Below are positions 44,661-54,538 of a stretch of 64,000 nt of DNA, one piece after another (position 1 is the first letter of the stretch; each line of letters opens with the position of its first letter). Both the position numbers and the translations under genes were made by a program. Source of the stretch: Paraliobacillus quinghaiensis (lineage in GTDB: Bacteria > Bacillota > Bacilli > Bacillales > Amphibacillaceae); NCBI RefSeq assembly GCF_003426025.1, contig NZ_QJSH01000001.1, positions 248,001 to 312,000 of the forward strand, given 5' to 3'. Under the pieces are notes generated by a model, which was not told the DNA's origin, made no database searches, and saw nothing but the letters and a program-made list of their open reading frames with translations.

Positions 44661-46181
44661 ATGAATAAATCTTATCAAGTTCCATCTAACACTGCATCTT
44701 ATTGGAAGAATACATCCCCATTACCAGCCTTTCCGCAACTAACACAAGACATCAATGTGGACATTGCGATTGTAGGTGCTGGAATTACTGGTATTACTAC
44801 AGCCTATCTTTTAAGAAAACAAGGCTTAAAAGTAGCATTAATTGAAGCTGACACTATTTTAAGTGGGACAACGGAATATACCACGGCAAAAATAACTGCA
44901 CAACATGGTTTAATATATGATGAATTAATCCAACACTTTGGGGAAGATAAAGCAAAATTGTACTACGAGGCAGCAATGGATGCGAAACAACTAATCACAG
45001 ACACTATCGTAAAACACAATATTGCATGCGAATTTTCAAATGAAGATGCTTATATTTATACGAATTCAGATAAAGAAATGGACAAAATGAGAAATGAATA
45101 TAAGGCATACCAAAAATTATCTATAGAAGGGGAGCTTGTTGATCAAATACCTTTAAATATCCCAGTTAAAAAAGCATTAGTAATGAAAAACCAAGCACAA
45201 TTTCATCCTTTACTTTATTTAAAACATTTAGTTGAAACTATGGTAGAGGATGGGGTAGAAATATATGAACATACAACTGCAACAGATATAACATACAATG
45301 CTAAGCCAATGGTTCAAACAAAAGGTAAGCAAAATATCACGTGTGAAAAGGTTGTTATTGCTTCGCACTATCCATTTAAAGACGGTAGTGGCTTCTATTT
45401 TTCCAGAATGTACCCAGAACGATCTTATTTAATAGCTGTTACAACAAATAAAAAATTCCCAGGTGGCATGTACATTAATGCTGAACAACCAACAAGAACG
45501 ATTCGAGCAACAATGGATAAAGGGGAAGAGGTGTGGTTAATTGGTGGAGAGAGACATAAGACAGGTCATGAAAAAGAAACAGTTGATCACCACATTGAAC
45601 TTGAGAAATTTGCTAATAATACGTTTGGAATAAAAGAGTATAAATACAGGTGGTCTGCTCAAGATTTAACCACATTAGATAATATGCCGTACATCGGACC
45701 TTTAACAAAGCACGAACCTAATACTTTAGTAGCAACTGGATATCGTAAATGGGGTATGACAAGTGGTACTGTAGCTGCAATGATTATCTCTGACACTATT
45801 ATGAATAAAGGAAATCGATTTGCATCATTGTTTGGACCATCGCGATTTGACTTTGATCCTGATGTAAAGAATTTCATTAAAAATAATATACATGTTGCAA
45901 AACACATGGTTAAAGGTAAATTAGATATTCCTTCAGATAAAATTGATGAATTAGAAAAAGACGATGCTGTTATTGTTAGAGAGAATGGAAAAAGAATTGG
46001 AGTTTATCAAGATGAACAAGGGAATATTAACCGACTAGATACTACATGTCCACATATGAAATGCGAAGTTAATTGGAATAAAAATGAGAAAACATGGGAT
46101 TGCCCTTGTCATGGGTCTCGTTTTTCTAAAGACGGAAAAGTGGTAGAAGGTCCAGCAAAACAAGCTCTAAAAGGAGTATAA
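44661..46181 (+). CDS. yhfW: FAD-dependent oxidoreductase with Rieske domain (YhfW-like)
   Basis: This 506-residue protein has an N-terminal DadA-like FAD domain (VDIAIVGAGITGITTAYLLR, about residues 33-52, dinucleotide-binding glycines) and a C-terminal Rieske 2Fe-2S domain. The Rieske ligands are CPH...CPCHGSRF (about 468-490: Cys-X-His and Cys-X2-His). It resembles B. subtilis YhfW. It probably oxidises an amine or amino acid with electrons passing through the Rieske centre. The substrate is unknown. TTGGAGG precedes the ATG. Confidence 0.88.
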   Translation: MNKSYQVPSNTASYWKNTSPLPAFPQLTQDINVDIAIVGAGITGITTAYLLRKQGLKVALIEADTILSGTTEYTTAKITAQHGLIYDELIQHFGEDKAKLYYEAAMDAKQLITDTIVKHNIACEFSNEDAYIYTNSDKEMDKMRNEYKAYQKLSIEGELVDQIPLNIPVKKALVMKNQAQFHPLLYLKHLVETMVEDGVEIYEHTTATDITYNAKPMVQTKGKQNITCEKVVIASHYPFKDGSGFYFSRMYPERSYLIAVTTNKKFPGGMYINAEQPTRTIRATMDKGEEVWLIGGERHKTGHEKETVDHHIELEKFANNTFGIKEYKYRWSAQDLTTLDNMPYIGPLTKHEPNTLVATGYRKWGMTSGTVAAMIISDTIMNKGNRFASLFGPSRFDFDPDVKNFIKNNIHVAKHMVKGKLDIPSDKIDELEKDDAVIVRENGKRIGVYQDEQGNINRLDTTCPHMKCEVNWNKNEKTWDCPCHGSRFSKDGKVVEGPAKQALKGV

Positions 46182-46289
46182 ATTAAAGTAAATAGTTGAG
46201 CAACAAGCCCTATAGTGCGTATTAATCTGTGTCGAGCTCATGCAAATCAAGACCTAAAGGGCGGATTAAAAAAAGGGGGGCTTAATAAA

Positions 46290-47048
46290 GTGGAATCTGT
46301 AGTGTATGATGATACAATTGTCTATTACAATAGTGTGGGAAGTGGTTTACCAATTCTATTTATCCATCCTCCTGGATTAGGAAGACGAGTATTTGATAAC
46401 CAAAAAAAACTTTCAAAAAATTATCATTTACTCATACCAGATTTCAGTGGTCATGGAAATTCAATATCACCATTAAGTGATGATATTGTAAAACAATACG
46501 TTATTGAAATTAAACAAATATTAGACAAAGAACATATCGACCAGGTTGTTATTTGTGCCTATTCAGCAGGAGGCACAATTGCACAAACTTTTGTACACTT
46601 ATTTCCTGAGAAAGTTAGAGGATTAGTTATTGCTGGCGCATATCCCAAAGTAAATTCTATAGGTTTAGATTTTATGTATAAGTTTGGGTTTTATATGTTA
46701 AATAATAGTCCCAAAAAATTAGCTGAAATTTTAGCGTTTAGCAATTCACGAAATAAGGTATATAAAGATATACTCTTTCATCATACAATGAAATCAACAG
46801 TAGCACATTGGTATGCGTTTTATGAAGATACATATCACTACGATGTCATTCACTGGACTGATCAGATTGAATGTCCATGTCTACTTGCGTATGGACAACG
46901 TGCGTACTGGGTGCATAAACATAAAAAGTATTACCAAGATAATCCTAATGTTAAGGTTGCGTTTGTTAAGAATGCATTTCATCAATTACCAACAAAGAAT
47001 TGGGAAGCGTTTAATCATCTTATCAATCAATTTATGCGGTCATTGTAA
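46290..47048 (+). CDS. Alpha/beta hydrolase beside the sulfolipid genes
   Basis: This 252-residue alpha/beta hydrolase has the nucleophile elbow CAYSAGGTIAQ (serine about residue 90), the oxyanion region HPPGLGRRVF, and the late catalytic histidine in KNAFHQLP. I chose GTG 46290, 9 bases after GGGGGG, because the preceding 25 codons look non-coding and the family begins near here. It sits 75 bases upstream of sqdB in the same direction. A role in lipid handling is possible but only suggested by position. Confidence 0.72.
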   Translation: MESVVYDDTIVYYNSVGSGLPILFIHPPGLGRRVFDNQKKLSKNYHLLIPDFSGHGNSISPLSDDIVKQYVIEIKQILDKEHIDQVVICAYSAGGTIAQTFVHLFPEKVRGLVIAGAYPKVNSIGLDFMYKFGFYMLNNSPKKLAEILAFSNSRNKVYKDILFHHTMKSTVAHWYAFYEDTYHYDVIHWTDQIECPCLLAYGQRAYWVHKHKKYYQDNPNVKVAFVKNAFHQLPTKNWEAFNHLINQFMRSL

Positions 47049-48272
<1,224 letters not shown>

Positions 48273-48289
48273 TAAAGGGGTATGTTTTT

Positions 48290-49405
48290 TTGAAAATAGT
48301 GATCATTACAGAAACATTTTTACCATCAATTGACGGTGTTGTCACACGTCTTACTGCAGCAATTAAACATTTACGCAAAATGAATCACGAGGTGGTAGTT
48401 ATTGCGCCTGATTTAGGTGTATATGAGTATGAAGGCGCAACTGTAGAAGGTGTTAAAGCTACCATCATGCCATTTTATCGTTACCGGCCATTTGCATTAC
48501 CGCAAAAAGAAGTTAAAGCTTTATTACTAAAACACGATCCTGATCTGGTTCATGTCGTTAATCCAGCCTTGGTAGGGGCAACAGGTGTGTATTACGCAAA
48601 AAAACTCGGATATCCGTTAATTGCTTCTTATCACACACATATACCTAAATACCTCGATTACTACTGGATTTATAAACCAATGAAACCTGTTTTTTGGGCA
48701 TATGCACGTAAATTACACAATATGGCAGCAATCAATTTATGCACATCTAAAGCAATACAGGAAGAACTTATTGCGAAAAATTTTCATAATGTACATTTAT
48801 GGAAACGAGGGGTGGATATTAATAAATTCCATCCGAGTCATGCAAATAAATCTATGCGGAAACGACTATCAAATAACCAAGTTAATAAGAAATTATTGGT
48901 TTTTGTTGGAAGGTTAGCTGTTGAAAAGGAAATCCATAAATTAAAACCTTTGTTAGAAGCTCGTGATGATGTTTGTCTTGCAATTGTCGGTGATGGTCCA
49001 GCTAGAGAGATGTTGGATAATACTTTTGAAGGAACAAATACCGTGTTTACTGGATTTATGCAAGGACAGGAACTTGCAGAAGCATTTGCATCAGCAGACG
49101 CACTAATTTTTCCATCTGTAACAGAAACTTTAGGATTAGTAATACTAGAAGCTATGGCTGCGGGATTACCAGTAATTGCAGCCAAAAGCGGTCCAACCAT
49201 GGAACAAATTACAGATAAAAAAACAGGATTATTGTTTGAAAATGGTAACACACAAAGTTTAATTCATGCAATTGAACAATTAGAAGATCAAGAGTTGCAA
49301 AGTCGATTACGAGAAAATGTACGTCAAGAAGCTGAAAAATTTAGTTGGTCAGAACCATCGCAACAATTACTAAAATTTTATGATGAATTATTAGAATCAA
49401 GTTAA
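48290..49405 (+). CDS. sqdX: SqdX-type sulfoquinovosyltransferase (GT4)
   Basis: This 371-residue GT4 glycosyltransferase is predicted to transfer sulfoquinovose to diacylglycerol at the cytoplasmic membrane. The opening ITETFLPSIDGVVTRLT, then HVVNPALVGATGVYYAK, SYHTHIPKYL, NLCTSKAIQEEL, LWKRGVD and EAFASADALIFPSVTETLGL run parallel to cyanobacterial SqdX. The start is TTG 48290, 9 bases after AAAGGGG. A UgtP/MgtA-type lipid glycosyltransferase is the alternative, but pairing with sqdB argues for SqdX. Confidence 0.85.
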   Translation: MKIVIITETFLPSIDGVVTRLTAAIKHLRKMNHEVVVIAPDLGVYEYEGATVEGVKATIMPFYRYRPFALPQKEVKALLLKHDPDLVHVVNPALVGATGVYYAKKLGYPLIASYHTHIPKYLDYYWIYKPMKPVFWAYARKLHNMAAINLCTSKAIQEELIAKNFHNVHLWKRGVDINKFHPSHANKSMRKRLSNNQVNKKLLVFVGRLAVEKEIHKLKPLLEARDDVCLAIVGDGPAREMLDNTFEGTNTVFTGFMQGQELAEAFASADALIFPSVTETLGLVILEAMAAGLPVIAAKSGPTMEQITDKKTGLLFENGNTQSLIHAIEQLEDQELQSRLRENVRQEAEKFSWSEPSQQLLKFYDELLESS

Positions 49406-49442
49406 ACTGAAAAAATAGTACAATAGACAAATAATTGTTTTA

Positions 49443-49502
49443 AAATAAATCTCGTCTCACTATCAAGAGTATTCTTGGATTTTGAGATAAGATTTATTTT
49501 TA
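49443..49502 (+). terminator. Probable terminator after sqdX
   Basis: AAATAAATCT...TCTCA pairs with TGAGA...AGATTTATTT with a small internal bulge and a long loop, ending in Ts. It marks the border between the core sulfolipid unit and the accessory island. Confidence 0.55.
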
Positions 49503-49506
49503 ACTT

Positions 49507-49592
<86 letters not shown>

Positions 49593-49767
49593 ATCGTCGC
49601 CTTTCCCGGACAGCGTTTTTATAAGTCTTCCTCCCGGTCACATAATCGTTTCGGTCGCCCCCTATAACCAATGGGTTGGGTGAGTAATGACTATTCATTG
49701 TTTTTAGAAAATATTACTACATCCATTGTGCATTGAACGAATCCCTTTTTTAAATAAAAGTATGTCA

Positions 49768-50244
49768 CTAATCAAAAACATAAAGTGTTGCCATATCATC
49801 TATAGTTTCATCTTCTATGTACTGATCAAATAACTCAGGAGAATAATTTATAATTTTAAGACCTACTGCTTCTAGAATATGTTCTGTTATGTCATCCTTT
49901 GCGTTTGTTTTACGTCCTACATCTCCTTGAACGTTTAGCTTTCTATTTATTGTTCCAGTAAATAAATCAGATATTTGTATGAACCTATCCATTTTGAAGT
50001 CTAATGATATGAATGAAATGAATTTAACCCTTAATCGATCCTCATATTGCACTTTGAAATTATCCAATAGAGACTGTTGTATTTGCTTTATCCTTAATGC
50101 GCTTTCACCTTCTTCATGGTCCTTAATGTAAGAAACTTGTTTAGGTAAGCTAAATCTGTTTGTTCTTTGTTCATGTTCTACTCCAAGTCTCACAAGCTGG
50201 TAAAATAATTCTTTAATAATTTCGTCAATTGATTTATTAACCCT
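49768..50244 (-). pseudogene. 5'-truncated DUF3800-like gene
   Basis: The frame is open leftward from a GTG at 50193 (141 residues) but coding continues upstream without a start to about 50247. There it meets the foreign copy of the glycoside-hydrolase 3' end, so the N terminus has been lost at that junction. The C-terminal pattern DRFIQISDLFTGTINRKLN resembles the end of DUF3800 proteins, often found in mobile or defence-associated loci. The N-terminal acidic motif that would confirm this is missing. The family call is tentative. Confidence 0.5.
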
Positions 50245-50360
50245 TAGTTTTCACCTCACCACAGAAAGTTTATTTTTTATCAATTGTTTTATAATTTAAT
50301 TCATCATGAAGTGTAACCCATGCTGATTCATTCGCAAAATATTTACTCCAGCTAGCAATT
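50245..50360 (-). pseudogene. Duplicated 3' end of the GH18 gene
   Basis: This 116-base stretch matches 54514-54629 (about 90 percent by eye), covering the last 30 codons and downstream bases of the glycoside hydrolase gene, in the same orientation. Homology stops abruptly at 50360. Downstream, ACTCGCTATTT (from 50388) is matched by AAATAGCGAGT ending near 50452, a long-looped inverted repeat before a T-rich run. Confidence 0.8.
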
Positions 50361-50504
50361 CATGTATTAAACTTATATTAGGTTATCACTCGCTATTTCC
50401 TACCTTTTCTTATTCGTCTATAAAAAGAATTGCTAAAAAATAGCGAGTTTGTTTTTGTTTACAAGTTCGTAGATAGTGACGACGATTAAAAATTATAATC
50501 GCGG

Positions 50505-51011
50505 TTACAAAACATTAAAAGCTTTCGCAGTTTTTTTAGCAAACTCTAGCGGAGCTTCAACTGACTCCCAATGGATATACATTAGCCTTGGATCTTCAAA
50601 TAGCCAGTGATTATGAAGAGCTGTAACTATCAGTCCTTGTTGCCGAAGTTTACTAATAAAGTCCTGTGTCTCCTCTTGTAAGATTACAGTTTCTCCAAGA
50701 TTCAATGCTTCTCCTTTATTGTCTAAATCTTCAAATGAAAATAATGCCGCAATAGCTAATGGAGAGTTTGTTGAACGATCTAAAATGAAAGCTTTTAATT
50801 CATTTCTGATACGGGTTGCAACACAAACTCCATTTACAATTTGTTGACTATCAGCACCTAAAATTCCAGCAAATTCTTCACAAAGTTCCATAAAGTCTAA
50901 ATCATCTTTACTTTCATGCTTTCGATCGTGATCATGCTTGTTTTTTAATTTGTTGTAATTATTTTTTTCTAGCAATTTACGAACTTCCTTACTATTAACT
51001 TTTCTCATCAT
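50505..51011 (-). CDS. DUF1259 family protein
   Basis: This 168-residue protein has the DUF1259 (LppY/LpqO-like) pattern: EFAGILGADSQQIVNGVCVA, ELKAFILDRST and, near the C terminus, VTALHNHWLFEDPRLMYIHW with conserved histidines. A Lys/His-rich N-terminal segment replaces the usual signal peptide, so it is probably cytoplasmic. AGGAGTG precedes the ATG. Family function is unknown. It is the most intact-looking gene in the scrambled island. Confidence 0.72.
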   Translation of the reverse strand: MMRKVNSKEVRKLLEKNNYNKLKNKHDHDRKHESKDDLDFMELCEEFAGILGADSQQIVNGVCVATRIRNELKAFILDRSTNSPLAIAALFSFEDLDNKGEALNLGETVILQEETQDFISKLRQQGLIVTALHNHWLFEDPRLMYIHWESVEAPLEFAKKTAKAFNVL

Positions 51012-51206
51012 GTCGAAATCTCACTCCTTTTACAGTGTTAAGAATACGATACGATATGATAAATAAGTAGAAACGATTGTGTTAATGCCATCCACCCTTT
51101 TGAAATAGTGAATTGTATCATTTTTTCTTTTTACCATGGTTCATTATTTAAATTAACATATACAATTCTGTATAATGAATTACCAGTACCTTTGAACTGT
51201 GTAGCA

Positions 51207-51232
51207 AAAAAACAGACCACTTAAGGTCTGTT
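51207..51232 (-). terminator. Terminator for the 51265-51528 frame
   Basis: Leftward, AACAGACC pairs with GGTCTGTT followed by TTTTTTTGC. Its presence suggests the frame just upstream once belonged to a real gene. Confidence 0.65.
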
Positions 51233-51264
51233 CAAGGCTGAAAGTAATCCTTGTAGCTAAGCAA

Positions 51265-51528
51265 TTATAAAAATAGTTTGGGTTTTGGATGGTCCATCAT
51301 AGAACTTCCTATATCTTCGAAAGAATCATAAACATGTGATTTACACGAGTCATCAAAATCATAAGGAATTACCTGTTCATATGGTGGTGGAACTAAATTA
51401 GCATCCTCAAAGTGACGGAATGGTATATCTATTCTGTTTCCTTCTATATCTCTTTGTTTTCTTAGTTCATTAACTACGATTCTACCAACTGAACCAGTTT
51501 TTTGGAGTAGATTAAAAAACGAACTCAA
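51265..51528 (-). pseudogene. Probable C-terminal fragment of an unknown gene
   Basis: The 87-codon frame can only start at TTG and has no convincing ribosome-binding site, yet ends neatly before a terminator. Its composition is protein-like (DIPFRHFEDANLVPPPYEQV, about residues 38-57). It is most likely the surviving 3' part of a longer gene cut at about 51530, next to the broken integrase. I do not recognise the family. Confidence 0.45.
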
Positions 51529-51556
51529 TCCGCGATCCGTTCATTTTTTATTTAAA

Positions 51557-51776
51557 GGATTGTTGACAAAAGCCGGCTTACCTGCACACCGGTTTTCACT
51601 GCATCACTTGGGGGATACGTTTGCAACGTTATTGTTGCAACAAAACGATAAAGTGGATTTACGTACCCTATAAGAGTTATTAGGGCTCGAGTCTTGCAAC
51701 TACTTCTGTATATACACATATCGACTTAGAGCAAAAGAAAAAAGCGATTGAATCCTTTTTACAAGATCCAGAGTAA
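51557..51776 (+). pseudogene. Tyrosine recombinase/integrase 3' remnant
   Basis: Translation gives LLTKAGLPAHRFSLHHLGDT then FATLLLQQNDKVDLRTL, an in-frame TAA, ELLG, a frameshift, and LATTSVYTHIDLEQKKKAIE up to a stop. This is the C-terminal catalytic half of a XerC/XerD-type integrase. The catalytic tyrosine of TSVYTHID is kept, but the usual HxLRHTFAT arginine and histidine are changed (HHLGDTFAT). It has decayed and is not functional. Confidence 0.8.
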
Positions 51777-51778
51777 AT

Positions 51779-51820
51779 CCAAAAAGCAGCTCTCTTTTTT
51801 AAGAGAAGCTGCTTTTTTGG
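51779..51820. terminator. Terminator after the integrase remnant (repeat X, copy 1)
   Basis: AAAAGCAGCTCTC and GAGAAGCTGCTTTT form the stem. The hairpin plus the last integrase codons and the facing gene end (about 51742-51930) recur at about 54318-54513. Confidence 0.8.
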
Positions 51821-51838
51821 GGTTACACCAAAGCATTT

Positions 51839-52237
51839 TCAATGATTTTTAACGCTTTTAGGATGAGACTCTAACAATTGTAGTAAAACATCTTCTTGTA
51901 ATACCATGTTCTCCTCCACTTCCCTGTTGTCTTCTTTTGTTTTTTCCACTGTTTCCCTGGCAGGTAGGCATAAACTATCTTCTAGTTTCTGCTCATTTAA
52001 GGTCAGTTCTTTGCGTAAAATGAACAGTATCCTTGTACTGCACAGCAAGCTGGGGGTAGAAGGAATGTCGTATAGAGTGCAACTTGAAATTGCTTATCTA
52101 GCTCCATATTTTTGAATAAATAGGTGCTTAATAGATACGCAGTTACGAGTAAGGGTGATAAATGTGTTGTCCATTCAACAAGACCTATCTCATTAAAGAG
52201 AAGCGCCCAACTGTGGTAGATACATTAATCAACAACA
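51839..52237 (-). pseudogene. Decayed membrane-protein gene
   Basis: Leftward from about 52237 a frame reads IYHSWALLFNEIGLVEWTTH then LSPLLVTAYLLSTYLF, a hydrophobic segment, and ends at a stop near 52010. A shifted frame continues to 51839 and ends in VLQEDVLLQLLESHPKSVKN. The two frames together look like one frameshifted gene. Its last 25 codons are duplicated, with a further stop, at about 54415-54500. Family not recognised. Confidence 0.45.
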
Positions 52238-52250
52238 TTGTTTTTGATTC

Positions 52251-52748
52251 TTACAGAAAACCACATTGAAGGTCTTCTTCTTTAATTGAATCGCTGATGA
52301 GTTGATAAATCTCCAATAATCCCTCATGTTCTGATTCAAAGCCAATCCTATTTACATGATCTTCAATGGCTTCAATCATTTTGTACCCTATTTTTCCTGA
52401 CAGACGAGGTTCTTCTTTACTGTTACTTTTCAGATCATCAGCTAAATATGTGATGATCTTAAGGTGAGAGTCTCCTGTGGGGTTGATGTAAAACAAGAAG
52501 TAGGGCAATTTTTTAACTAGTTCCGTGAAATACAACTTCATTTTCGTCATATTCTGGTTTGAATCTGGTTCATCTTCCTCAAAAATATGTAATTCAATAG
52601 ATGCGAACCATTTATTCGAGCTTTGATTCGCCTCCATTTGATTTATGGAATCTACAATTAGGTTAATGTTAGTAGAATGTATATCCTCTTTGGTTAGGTC
52701 AATGCTTAAGCTAATCTTCTTTTTTAAGGTGTTTTGTCTTTCAACCAT
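52251..52748 (-). CDS. Hypothetical protein of the accessory island
   Basis: This 165-residue protein starts at ATG 52748, chosen because AAAGGAG lies 7 bases before it; the longer frame is not needed. It is acidic and soluble with alternating strands and helices (WFASIELHIFEEDEPDSNQ; YFLFYINPTGDSHLKIITYL). There is no signal peptide or known motif. It appears intact, unlike most neighbours. Function unknown. Confidence 0.6.
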   Translation of the reverse strand: MVERQNTLKKKISLSIDLTKEDIHSTNINLIVDSINQMEANQSSNKWFASIELHIFEEDEPDSNQNMTKMKLYFTELVKKLPYFLFYINPTGDSHLKIITYLADDLKSNSKEEPRLSGKIGYKMIEAIEDHVNRIGFESEHEGLLEIYQLISDSIKEEDLQCGFL

Positions 52749-53027
52749 GAGATGCTCCTTTAATAACCATAATAAGGAGTAGTATTCTCTTATTATGGTA
52801 TAATTATTCATGGAAAAATAGTTAGCCTATCATCAAATACAAGTTTTTATCCTCTAGTTAATCAACACTGTCCTTTTATATATATTCGGCTTCAATAATT
52901 ACATTAGTTTTTTTATAAGCACTTTGAATTGCTGTTATGTTTTTTATTTAATGCTGGATTGTTCTAGTCTCGTTTAACTATATCTTAACTATATCGCTGT
53001 ACTTAAACATAACTTAAAAGAATACAC

Positions 53028-53402
53028 CTAATATATATTATACAAACTAGGAGAGAACGTAAATAGAACAATAACTCCAGGTCCCTGGTTCTCATAATAT
53101 TCATTAATAATGGCCTTTGTGATTATCACATCAATAGCACCTTCGCTGGCTAGTTCTAGCATTCTTTTAAATTCAGGTCTGTTGTCTGTGGTTCCACTAA
53201 TTCCTCTATCTGCAAATGCAGATGCAAATTCATACTCCGGGTTCGCCCCAATAATTCTTTCATAATAACTAATTTTGTTTTCTAAAGATTCATCTTGTTT
53301 CTCATGGTCAGTTGAAACCATGGCATACGCACATACTCTTTTCTTTTTATTTCTTTCACAACAGTCGGTTCTATGATTATAACTCTCAAATAGAGGCCTT
53401 CC
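53028..53402 (-). pseudogene. Truncated serine recombinase (large resolvase family)
   Basis: The leftward frame includes KKKRVCAYAMVSTDHEKQ, matching the KVAAYARVSTDHEEQ start of large serine recombinases, with the nucleophile serine kept but the usual ARVS arginine replaced by methionine. Then come FADRGISGTTDNRPEF and DVIITK. After IITK homology ends at about 53108 and the sequence becomes repeat Z. No proper start codon exists. The catalytic core after this point and the DNA-binding half are missing. Confidence 0.82.
53031..53106. repeat. Direct repeat Z, copy 2
   Basis: This is the second copy of the block at 49520-49592 and includes the identical 18-mer AACAATAACTCCAGGTCC at 53067-53084. 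It is joined directly to the cut end of the serine recombinase remnant. Confidence 0.6.
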
Positions 53403-53571
53403 TCACTATCAATTTGGTACTACTATATATCACTCTAAAGCATCTAAATAGCAAGACAATGAGTAGATAAAAAGCAATAATTTCAGGTGTAAAAAAGAGC
53501 CGATGTGAAGATTCACATCAACTCTTGTAATTACGCTTTAGACTTCATCAGGTTGAGATACAATAATTGAA

Positions 53572-53952
53572 CTAAAGCATAAAGTATTCTCTTGATTTCC
53601 CATACAAGAATTTTCGAATTTCACTTGTTATTTGTCTTTCTGCATTGTTTCGGATTTTTGAAGTACGAGAACTAGAAATGCCAAAATAAGCACCTATTTC
53701 CTTTAATGATGGAATTTTACCTTTCAATCCATATTGGAAGTCTAGTATTGTTTTTTCTCTTTCTTTCAGGCAGTCTCTATAATTATGATAGACATAGATA
53801 AACCGTTTGTATTCTTCTGAATCTCGTTCCTTAATTAGCGAGTAGTAAGGCTTTAATTTACCTATTTTAGGCTTAAAAGAGGGACCATAGATGGAACCAA
53901 TCATATCTAAATAAAATAGTACGTCTTCTTTTGTAATTTCTTTTTCTTCCAT
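53572..53952 (-). CDS. Sigma-70 region-4-like helix-turn-helix protein
   Basis: This 126-residue protein starts at ATG 53952 (AGGAGA upstream). The C-terminal half reads LKEREKTILDFQYGL...PSLKEIGAYFGISSSRTSKI, the pattern of sigma-factor region 4 (RE..IL..RYGL....TLEEIG..LGVS..RV..I). No region 2 for core polymerase or -10 binding is present in the N-terminal half. It may be a phage-type late regulator or a small atypical sigma factor. It lies beside recombinase remnants in the island. Confidence 0.7.
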   Translation of the reverse strand: MEEKEITKEDVLFYLDMIGSIYGPSFKPKIGKLKPYYSLIKERDSEEYKRFIYVYHNYRDCLKEREKTILDFQYGLKGKIPSLKEIGAYFGISSSRTSKIRNNAERQITSEIRKFLYGKSREYFML

Positions 53953-54204
53953 ATAACTATCTCCTATGCTCGACATGAACTCTTAAAAACACATTAAAAT
54001 TTTAGCATAGATTTTTAATGTTGGTTCAATCAAATGTTACGATAATTGATGTTTTTAATCTAATTGGGTAAATTTATTTTTTTTAATTATGATAAGATTT
54101 AAATAATCGTTATGAGATCCGGAACTTTTAAATATACATCATTGGGGCAGCATGACAAAGAAGACTATTTTGAGCTCTGGAATTAGCAAAGTGGAAAAGT
54201 AACT

Positions 54205-54405
54205 GTGAAAAAGAAAGCGCTTTTATTAATATCTAGTGTATTATTTCTTGGTTTGTTTGTAACTGTTCTAAATTTTATTGTGAATAATGATAGCAATAAC
54301 AGTAAACATATGTCCTTTAACCAAAAAAATCGATTGATACCTTTTGGCAAGATCAGGATTAAATCTAAAAAGCAGCTCTCTGTTTTAAGAGAAGCTGCTT
54401 TTTAG
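54205..54405 (+). pseudogene. Signal-peptide start fused to integrase remnant
   Basis: A GTG-initiated frame gives MKKKALLLISSVLFLGLFVT, a clean signal/membrane segment, but after about 35 residues it runs into repeat X copy 2. There the reading is just the out-of-frame tail of an integrase (in the other frame IDTFWQDQD then stop, compare IESFLQDPE). The ribosome-binding site is poor. It looks like a gene start left at a rearrangement junction. Confidence 0.45.
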
Positions 54406-54513
54406 ATTTGCCTGAACCCATTTTCACTGATTTTTAAAGCAAGTTTAGGATGAGACTATAACAATTGAAATAAAACACCTTCTGTAACAGCATGTTCCCC
54501 TCTACTGCCCTTG
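54318..54513. repeat. Repeat X, copy 2 (integrase tail, terminator, facing gene tail)
   Basis: It is collinear with about 51742-51930: integrase last codons, the AAGCAGCT hairpin, then GGATGAGACTATAACAATTG versus GGATGAGACTCTAACAATTG. It directly abuts the 116-base segment (54514-54629) that is itself copied at 50245. Confidence 0.7.
54361..54409. terminator. Bidirectional terminator hairpin
   Basis: AAATCTAAAAAGCAGCT pairs perfectly over 17 bases with AGCTGCTTTTTAGATTT, a longer stem than the copy at 51779. It is likely used by the leftward GH18 gene. Confidence 0.8.
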
Positions 54514-54538
54514 TGGTTTTCACCTCACCACTGTAGTT

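Noticed and set aside
53028-53321. Functional small resolvase
   Set aside because: The frame lacks a proper start, the ARVS arginine, most of the catalytic domain and the DNA-binding region, and it ends in an unrelated repeat.
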